From assembly GCA_913773715.1 (NCBI GenBank), contig CAJYHD010000846.1, forward strand, positions 1-7,521: DNA of 7,521 bases, read 5' to 3'. Positions 1 to 4,482 of the stretch are shown one piece after another. Positions within the stretch are counted from its first letter, which is position 1, and the number at the start of each line of letters is the position of its first letter. Below the pieces are notes generated by a model. The model was given only the letters and a program-made list of their open reading frames with translations. It was not told the DNA's origin and did not search any database. The translations under genes were made by a program, and so were the position numbers. Origin of the DNA: an uncultured Sphingobium sp. (GTDB lineage Bacteria > Pseudomonadota > Alphaproteobacteria > Sphingomonadales > Sphingomonadaceae).

Positions 1-1
1 G

Positions 2-667
2 CTGACGGCGGCGGCCTTCTACAAGAAGATCGACAATCCGATCGAAACCTACACGACGATCACGGACACCTATGCCGTGACCACCAGCTTCGCCAACGCG
101 CCCGAAGCGTCGCTCTATGGCTTCGAACTGGAAGCACAGAAATATCTGCCGCTCGACGGGTGGAATTCGACCTTCTTCCAGAGCCGCCGCATCGCGCTCA
201 TCGGCAACTACACCTACACGCAATCAAAGCTGAAGGTGCGGGAAGGCGATACGACTATCCCCTATGTCTATACAACTGGCGATCTTCCCGCCGCATCGGA
301 CTATTTCCTCAATGGCGTGCCACTGACGGGCCAGTCGGATCACCTCGTCAACCTGCAACTGGGGCTGGAGGATACCGATCGTCTGTCGCAGCAGACGTTG
401 CTTTTGACCTACGCAAACCCCCGCGTCACCAGCCGCGGTCCGAATCTGCAACCCGACATCAAGGAAAAGCCGGGCCTGACTCTCGACTTCGTTGCGCGGC
501 AAGGCGTGAAGCTGCCCGGCGGGATCAATAGCGAATTCAAGTTCGAAGCCCGCAACATCACCGGCCGGAAGTTCCAGGAGTTCCAGCAGGCGGGCGACAC
601 GAAGGTGTTCTACAACCGCTACAAGATCGGCACCACGATCGCAGCATCGATGACCGTCGCGTTCTGA
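2..667 (+). CDS. TonB-dependent outer-membrane receptor, C-terminal part (5' end outside the window)
   Basis: This is the C-terminal part of an outer-membrane beta-barrel that would import a ligand using TonB energy; the ligand cannot be told from this part. The reading frame is open from base 2, so the GTG at 77 is not a real start and the gene continues off the left edge. About 221 residues are visible. They show alternating aromatic and polar strands (for example YGFELEAQKYLPL, IALIGNYTYTQSKL), a strand typical of the barrel end (FKFEARNITGRKF), and a last strand ending in a terminal phenylalanine (ASMTVAF), the usual signal for BAM-dependent insertion. The plug domain and TonB box lie outside the window. 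Such receptors are very numerous in sphingomonads. The call rests on strand pattern and the C-terminal signature; a substrate assignment would be a guess. Confidence 0.9.
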   Translation: MTAAAFYKKIDNPIETYTTITDTYAVTTSFANAPEASLYGFELEAQKYLPLDGWNSTFFQSRRIALIGNYTYTQSKLKVREGDTTIPYVYTTGDLPAASDYFLNGVPLTGQSDHLVNLQLGLEDTDRLSQQTLLLTYANPRVTSRGPNLQPDIKEKPGLTLDFVARQGVKLPGGINSEFKFEARNITGRKFQEFQQAGDTKVFYNRYKIGTTIAASMTVAF

Positions 668-680
668 TCGACTACAGGTA

Positions 681-702
681 ACCCCGGCCCTTGAGCCGGG
701 GT
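681..702. terminator. Hairpin between convergent genes, possible bidirectional terminator
   Basis: An 8-bp perfect GC-rich stem (ACCCCGGC at 681-688, GCCGGGGT at 695-702) closes a 6-nt loop. It starts 13 nt after the receptor stop codon and lies 26 nt beyond the 3' end of the convergent HAD gene. No T-run follows on either strand, so it is not a textbook intrinsic terminator. It may still end transcription or protect 3' ends. Confidence 0.6.
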
Positions 703-728
703 GCCGCTACGTCAGAACATGACAGGGA

Positions 729-1439
729 TCATGATGCGACGTTGGTGACCAGAAGATTGCCCAGATCGGAGAGGCTGGGCAGCACCGCCGCGCAGACTTC
801 GGCCAGTTGCTCCGTCGGCGGAAGCAGGTCCGGGATCATCACCGTCGTGATCCCGGCGGCCGTGGCGGAGCGGACCCCGGCATAGCTGTCCTCGACCGCG
901 ACGCAATTCGCGGGATCGATACCCAGCCGCCCCGCCGCCATCAGATAGGGTTGCGGATCGGGCTTGGGAAATTCCACGTCCGACCGCGTCACGACCGTCC
1001 GGAAATAATGCAGCAGGCCCGCGCTCTCCAGCCGTCGCTGCGCATAGGGCTCCATAGTCGATGTGGCGATCGCCATAGCGATCCCGTCCGCCGACAGCTG
1101 CTCCAGAATAGCCGTGGCACCTGGCTTGAGCGGAACGGCGACCTCCATCGCCCCGTCAAACAGCGCATCGCTTTCCGCATAGAAGCGCTCCAGCGGAAAG
1201 TCGGGACCGAAAGTATCGCGGAACGTCGCCATATTCTGGTCGCGATAGATGCCGACCAGCGAGAGCAGAAATTCCTCCGACAGCGGCCAGCCGAGCGTCT
1301 CGCCAGCCTCTGCAAAGGCGCGCAGATGTGCAGCCTCCGTATCGATCAGCGTGCCATCCATGTCGAAAATGACGGCACGAACCGGATCGGGAATGACGTT
1401 TCGGGAAGTGGAAAGTGCGACTGTTGCCATGCTGTCCAT
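729..1439 (-). CDS. HAD-superfamily subfamily IA hydrolase (phosphatase or beta-phosphoglucomutase-like)
   Basis: This is a 236-residue soluble haloacid dehalogenase family enzyme, expected to act on a phosphorylated metabolite through an aspartyl-phosphate intermediate. All four HAD motifs are visible. Motif I is FDMDGT at 25-30 with nucleophile D26 and acid/base D28. Motif II is ATST with T126/S127. Motif III has K159 in FPKPDP. Motif IV is VEDSYAG with E183/D184 for magnesium. The cap domain lies between motifs I and II, at about 35-105, which is the subfamily IA arrangement of phosphoglycolate phosphatases and beta-phosphoglucomutases. The length is normal. The ATG at 1439 has an AGGGA eight bases upstream; a second ATG three codons in is a weaker alternative. 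The gene lies 56 bp downstream of the tas-like gene and is probably cotranscribed with it. The substrate cannot be predicted from motifs in this family. Confidence 0.92.
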   Translation of the reverse strand: MDSMATVALSTSRNVIPDPVRAVIFDMDGTLIDTEAAHLRAFAEAGETLGWPLSEEFLLSLVGIYRDQNMATFRDTFGPDFPLERFYAESDALFDGAMEVAVPLKPGATAILEQLSADGIAMAIATSTMEPYAQRRLESAGLLHYFRTVVTRSDVEFPKPDPQPYLMAAGRLGIDPANCVAVEDSYAGVRSATAAGITTVMIPDLLPPTEQLAEVCAAVLPSLSDLGNLLVTNVAS

Positions 1440-1463
1440 ATGGAGAGTCCCTGTGAAACCGCC

Positions 1464-1492
1464 ATTGCAAAACGCGCACGGACGGTTGCAAT
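1464..1492. repeat. Inverted repeat ATTGCAA-15-TTGCAAT between tas-like and HAD genes
   Basis: ATTGCAA at 1464-1470 and TTGCAAT at 1486-1492 are perfect inverted copies separated by 15 bases. They fill much of the 56-bp gap between the stop of the aldo/keto reductase and the HAD start. The site could be a two-half-site operator or a loose mRNA hairpin affecting expression of the downstream HAD gene. The core TTGCAA is itself palindromic, so chance occurrence is possible. Confidence 0.35.
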
Positions 1493-1495
1493 TCG

Positions 1496-2545
1496 TCAGG
1501 GGCAGGGGTCCGGCATTTCGCTATGCACATGATTGATGGCTGCGATCACTTCGTTGGAGAGCGTCAGATCGACGCTCGCGATATTGGTGCGCAGATGCGC
1601 CATGCTCGTCGCCCCGATGATGTTCGATGTCACGAACGGACGGCTGTTGACGAAGGCCAGCGCCATTTGTGCGGGGTCGAGGCCGAACGCATGAGCGATG
1701 CCGACATAGCGAGCGCTGGCGACGGGCTGGCCGGGAAGATCATATCGAACGAATTGCTTGGCAAGGGCGCGGCGCGAATTGGGCGGCGTCACACCGCCCA
1801 GATATTTGCCTGTCAGATTACCGCCCGCAAGGGGCGAATAGGCAAGCAGGCTGACATGCTCGCGCAGGGCAAATTCGGACAATCCGCCCTCGAACACGCG
1901 ATTGAGGAGATTATAGGCGTTCTGGATCGACGCGACGCGCGGCAAACCCTGGTCCCGCGACAACCGGAGATATTCCGACAGGCCCCAAGGTGTTTCGTTG
2001 GACACGCCGAATTGACGGATTTTTCCTACCTTCACCAGATCGACTAGAGCGCCCAGCGTTTCCTCGATCGGAACGGTGTTCGCGTCGTCCTCGATTCCGC
2101 TGATGCCCCGCCGCCCGAACGAAGGCACCGGGCGATCGGGCCAATGAACCTGATAGAGGTCGATATGGTCGGTCTGTAGCCGCCTGAGACTATCCTCGAT
2201 CGCCAGTTCGATGTTGCGACGATCGAGACGGTTGTTGCCGCCTCGAAACTTGCGGATCGGATCGCGCGCCGGACCGGAAACCTTGGTTGCAAGGATCAGA
2301 TCGTCGCGCTTGCCCCGCCGGGCGATCCAGTTGCCGATATAGGTTTCGGTCAGGAACTGCGTATCCGCGGCGACCGGTGTGACAGGATAGCCCTCCGCCG
2401 TGTCGATGAAATTGACGCCCTGCGACACTGCGTAATCAAGCTGTTCATGCGCCTCCGCCTCGCTGTTCTGCGACCCCCACGTCATGGTGCCAAGGCAGAT
2501 GAGGCTGACTTCGATGTCCGTGCGGCCGAGCGTCCGATACTGCAT
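1496..2545 (-). CDS. tas: Tas-like NADP(H)-dependent aldo/keto reductase
   Basis: This cytosolic NAD(P)H-dependent oxidoreductase resembles E. coli Tas along its whole length, judged from memory of that sequence. Shared stretches include GTMTWGSQNSEAEAH, LDYAVSQGVNFIDTAE, SLRRLQTDHIDLYQVHWP, VSNET, NLLNR and LDPAQMALAFV. The aldo/keto reductase catalytic tetrad is present as D48, Y53, K88 and H134, counted from the start chosen here. The physiological substrate of Tas is not settled; E. coli tas was named for suppressing a tyrosine auxotrophy. The frame extends 11 codons upstream to an ATG at 2578. I place the start at 2545 because AGGAGA precedes it by five bases and because Tas itself begins at the matching MQY. 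That gives 349 residues, close to the 346 of E. coli Tas. The gene is divergent from the downstream plus-strand operon and likely cotranscribed with the HAD gene. Confidence 0.93.
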   Translation of the reverse strand: MQYRTLGRTDIEVSLICLGTMTWGSQNSEAEAHEQLDYAVSQGVNFIDTAEGYPVTPVAADTQFLTETYIGNWIARRGKRDDLILATKVSGPARDPIRKFRGGNNRLDRRNIELAIEDSLRRLQTDHIDLYQVHWPDRPVPSFGRRGISGIEDDANTVPIEETLGALVDLVKVGKIRQFGVSNETPWGLSEYLRLSRDQGLPRVASIQNAYNLLNRVFEGGLSEFALREHVSLLAYSPLAGGNLTGKYLGGVTPPNSRRALAKQFVRYDLPGQPVASARYVGIAHAFGLDPAQMALAFVNSRPFVTSNIIGATSMAHLRTNIASVDLTLSNEVIAAINHVHSEMPDPCP

Positions 2546-2550
2546 GCATG

Positions 2551-2556
2551 TCTCCT
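2551..2556 (-). promoter_or_regulatory. Ribosome binding site fixing the tas-like start
   Basis: Read on the minus strand this is AGGAGA, five bases before the ATG at 2545. The longer in-frame start at 2578 would place this site inside the coding sequence, so it argues for the shorter protein. Confidence 0.8.
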
Positions 2557-2625
2557 GTTGCGGCGGCTTTTCGGGCAATTGCGGCCATGTTGCAAGGGGC
2601 TGGCTGGAGAGCGGCGGCGGCAGAT

Positions 2626-2641
2626 ACTAACCCGTGTTAGT
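2626..2641. promoter_or_regulatory. Palindromic candidate operator ACTAAC-CCGT-GTTAGT
   Basis: Two perfect 6-bp inverted half-sites, ACTAAC (2626-2631) and GTTAGT (2636-2641), flank four bases. The size and the TTAGT/ACTAA half-sites are the kind bound by dimeric helix-turn-helix repressors such as the TetR family, but no regulator gene lies in the window, so the binding protein is unknown. The site is 80 bp from the tas-like start and 68 bp from the start of the plus-strand gene, well placed to control either or both. Confidence 0.5.
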
Positions 2642-2709
2642 GCGATTTTGCGGAACGCTGTATCTGCGCCAGGGGTTGAGCCGGGGAGAGTTTTGGAGAG
2701 GTTTTCCCT

Positions 2710-3597
2710 GTGGCGACGATATTGAAAGAGACAGGCTCGCAATTCTTGCAGCAGCCTTTTCAAGAAGAATTGAGCCGATGGAACAGGCTGCGACTGGCGC
2801 CCGCGTTCCCCGACGACCTGACCGCCGAGCGGTTCGACGCCGACCGGAAGATGCTGCGTCTGGAGCATGGCTTCATCGAGGAACTGCGCGCCGAAGTACG
2901 GGCCGAGGCCGCCCGCGCCCCCACCGATGCGGACAGCTTCATTGCATGGTTCGAGGCGCTAAAGCAGGACGGGCCGGGCCAGCATGACCGGCTATTCCCT
3001 TGGCTCGCTGACGAAGCGTCGCGCGATGACATCCGCTGGTTTCTGTCGCAGGAAGCGGCAGGTGAGGCCGGCTTCGACGATCTCGTCGCCATGACCCAGG
3101 TCAAGCTTCCGGATCGCGGCAAGATGGAGCTGGCGCGTAATTACTGGGATGAGATGGGGCGCGGCAATATTAAGGGTATGCACGGTCCGATGCTGGGCCA
3201 GCTCGTATCGATCCTCGATCTGGACACTGCGATCGAGGATACCGTCTGGGAAAGCCTCGCTCTTGCCAACGCGATGACGGCAATGGCGAGTTCGCGATGC
3301 TATGCTTGGCACAGCGTTGGCGCGCTGGGTGTTATCGAACTGACGGCGCCCGATCGCTCCGCGCATACGGCGCGTGCGTTGAAGCGGATCGGTCTCAGCA
3401 ATGCGGAGCGACGATATTTCGATCTACATGCCGTTCTGGACATAAAGCATAGTCGCGACTGGAACGACGAAGCCATTCGGCCACTGGTCGCGGAAGATCC
3501 GCGCCGGGCAACGGCGATGGCGGAAGGCGCGCTCATACGGTTGAAGTGCGGCGAACGCTGCTTCGATCGCTACCGCGCGCACTTCGGGTTGGCATGA
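2710..3597 (+). CDS. Iron-containing redox enzyme of the heme-oxygenase-like diiron (HDO) fold, function unknown
   Basis: This 295-residue soluble protein resembles the 'iron-containing redox enzyme' family (PF14518-like) of the heme-oxygenase-like diiron oxidase/oxygenase superfamily, which includes SznF, UndA, BesC and CADD. The C-terminal core helix has YFDLHAVLDIKH (236-247), giving the HxxxDxxH ligand pattern H240, D244, H247. Upstream are E148 and H158 in DEMGRGNIKGMHGP and E210 in GALGVIEL. The first carboxylate is probably E115 or E119 in SQEAAGE. This order and spacing match my recollection of HDO metal ligands. The N-terminal third is charged and helical. There is no signal peptide or membrane segment. 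The start is GTG with GGAGAGG eight bases upstream, and no nearby ATG competes. It is the first gene of a tight operon with a response regulator, PncC and NadE. The substrate is unknown; members of the fold oxidise amino-acid or fatty-acid derived molecules with O2. Confidence 0.82.
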   Translation: MATILKETGSQFLQQPFQEELSRWNRLRLAPAFPDDLTAERFDADRKMLRLEHGFIEELRAEVRAEAARAPTDADSFIAWFEALKQDGPGQHDRLFPWLADEASRDDIRWFLSQEAAGEAGFDDLVAMTQVKLPDRGKMELARNYWDEMGRGNIKGMHGPMLGQLVSILDLDTAIEDTVWESLALANAMTAMASSRCYAWHSVGALGVIELTAPDRSAHTARALKRIGLSNAERRYFDLHAVLDIKHSRDWNDEAIRPLVAEDPRRATAMAEGALIRLKCGERCFDRYRAHFGLA

Positions 3598-3601
3598 CGC
3601 C

Positions 3602-3955
3602 ATGTCGCAGGATCGCACCATATTGCTGGTCGAAGACGACCCGCGCACAGCCGCTTTGATGATTGAGTTGCTGGAGGATGCGGACTATGCGGTCGATGGT
3701 CCCTATGCCACTCTGGCGGAAGGTGTCGCCGCTGTCGCGCAGCATTTCCCTGCCGGAGCAGTGCTCGACGTGCGGCTGAAGGATGGAGAGGTCGGCATAT
3801 TGGCCGATGATCTCGACCTTTACGACATTCCTTATCTCTTCTGCTCTGGCGCCAGCGATCATCCCGCCTTGCGCGACCATCCCGCAGCGCCGTTGATCGA
3901 GAAGCCGACGATGGCGCGCGATCTCGTGCCGACGCTCGACCGACTGGTGCATTGA
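3602..3955 (+). CDS. Orphan single-domain response regulator (receiver only)
   Basis: This 117-residue stand-alone receiver domain has no output domain. The acidic pocket is E11, D12, D13 (LLVEDDPR), the phosphoacceptor is D56 (AVLDVRLKDGE), the switch residue is S82, and the conserved lysine is K101 before P102 (IEKP). The beta4-alpha4 segment IPYLFCSGA fits loosely the PFxFATGY-type motif of alphaproteobacterial single-domain regulators, with serine for threonine. The D56 region also has that group's form, with DVRLKDGE instead of the common DxxMPxxDG. Such proteins usually pass phosphoryl groups or modulate HWE/HisKA_2 kinases rather than bind DNA. No histidine kinase is in the window. The ATG lies four bases after the preceding stop with no clear ribosome site, suggesting translational coupling. 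Its TGA overlaps the next ATG. Confidence 0.93.
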   Translation: MSQDRTILLVEDDPRTAALMIELLEDADYAVDGPYATLAEGVAAVAQHFPAGAVLDVRLKDGEVGILADDLDLYDIPYLFCSGASDHPALRDHPAAPLIEKPTMARDLVPTLDRLVH

Positions 3956-4482
3956 TGACCGACCGCAGCGGCGCGGAGACCCTGTCGCCCATTCTGCCGG
4001 AAGATATCGAGGTTGCCGCGGAAGATTTGCTCAAGGCCTGTTGTGATGCTGACCTGAAAATTGCAACGGCGGAAAGCTGCACGGGTGGTTTGCTCGCCTC
4101 ACTCCTGACCGATGTGGAAGGCGCCAGCCATGCCTTTGATCGCGGCATCGTAAGCTACAGCGAAGACGCAAAGTGCGAATTGCTCGGCATTCGCCGCGAT
4201 CAGATTGATAATTGCGGCGCAGTTAGCTGCGATGTCGCGATCGCTATGGCACAGGGAGCGATCGAACACAGCCATGCCGATATTGCGCTGGCCATCACCG
4301 GTTACGCAGGATCGGCACCTGAAGGCGACGAGCCGGGGCTGGTGCATTTCGCCTGTGCGCGTAAGACTGGTGAGACCATGCATCGCGAAGCGCATTTCGG
4401 CGACGTCGGGCGCGGCCCGGTTCGCGTGAAAGCCATTCGCGTTGCGATCGAGATGATGAGGCAGGCCGTTGACCCGCAGTGA
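3955..4482 (+). CDS. pncC: Stand-alone CinA C-terminal-domain protein, PncC-type nicotinamide-nucleotide amidohydrolase
   Basis: This 175-residue cytosolic protein belongs to the CinA C-terminal family, whose characterised members (PncC) hydrolyse NMN to NaMN and ammonia. It lacks the N-terminal molybdopterin-binding-like domain of full CinA. Family signatures are the AESCTGG motif (39-45, S41 being the likely catalytic serine), GASHAF with GIVSYS and K73, GAVS (88-91), and AITGYAGS (113-120). The glycine-rich loop usually written AGPxGGxxxKPVG is altered here to AGSAPEGDEPG, so exact activity is less certain than family membership. The ATG at 3955 shares one base with the TGA of the response regulator (TGATG); a TTG one codon earlier is unlikely. 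The end overlaps the TTG start of nadE by 14 bases. Adjacency to nadE strongly supports a role in NAD recycling. Confidence 0.88.
   Translation: MTDRSGAETLSPILPEDIEVAAEDLLKACCDADLKIATAESCTGGLLASLLTDVEGASHAFDRGIVSYSEDAKCELLGIRRDQIDNCGAVSCDVAIAMAQGAIEHSHADIALAITGYAGSAPEGDEPGLVHFACARKTGETMHREAHFGDVGRGPVRVKAIRVAIEMMRQAVDPQ
4458..4461 (+). promoter_or_regulatory. Ribosome binding site supporting the TTG start of nadE
   Basis: GAGG ends seven bases before the TTG at 4469, inside the 3' end of the pncC-like gene. It favours TTG over the later in-frame GTG at 4514, which would remove conserved N-terminal residues. Confidence 0.6.

Larger units (their letters stand above)
2546..2709. promoter_or_regulatory. 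Divergent intergenic region with promoters for the tas-like gene and the redox-enzyme operon
   Basis: These 164 bases separate two genes transcribed away from each other, so both promoters must lie here or overlap neighbouring coding sequence. I see no convincing -35/-10 pair on either strand. The most distinctive element is the palindrome at 2626-2641, near the middle. A GGAGAGG at 2695-2701 is a good ribosome binding site, eight bases before the GTG start of the plus-strand gene. Confidence 0.6.

Noticed and set aside
77..79. GTG as start of a short 196-residue protein
   Set aside because: The same frame is open back to base 2 with barrel-like sequence, so this is an internal valine of a truncated receptor gene.
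807..1532. 241-codon open frame on the plus strand over the HAD gene
   Set aside because: Shadow of the HAD gene: no motif, Arg-rich, while the minus strand carries all four HAD motifs.
1523..2047. 174-codon plus-strand frame over the Tas-like gene
   Set aside because: Antisense shadow of a well-recognised aldo/keto reductase; no domain is visible.
2634..2987. 117-codon plus-strand frame overlapping the redox-enzyme start
   Set aside because: Arg/Ala-rich frame with no ribosome site, and it covers the palindrome; the GTG at 2710 in another frame has the good ribosome site and the HDO motifs.
3570..4148. 192-codon minus-strand frame over the response regulator and pncC-like gene
   Set aside because: Spans two real plus-strand genes, with Ser/Arg-rich sequence and no domain.
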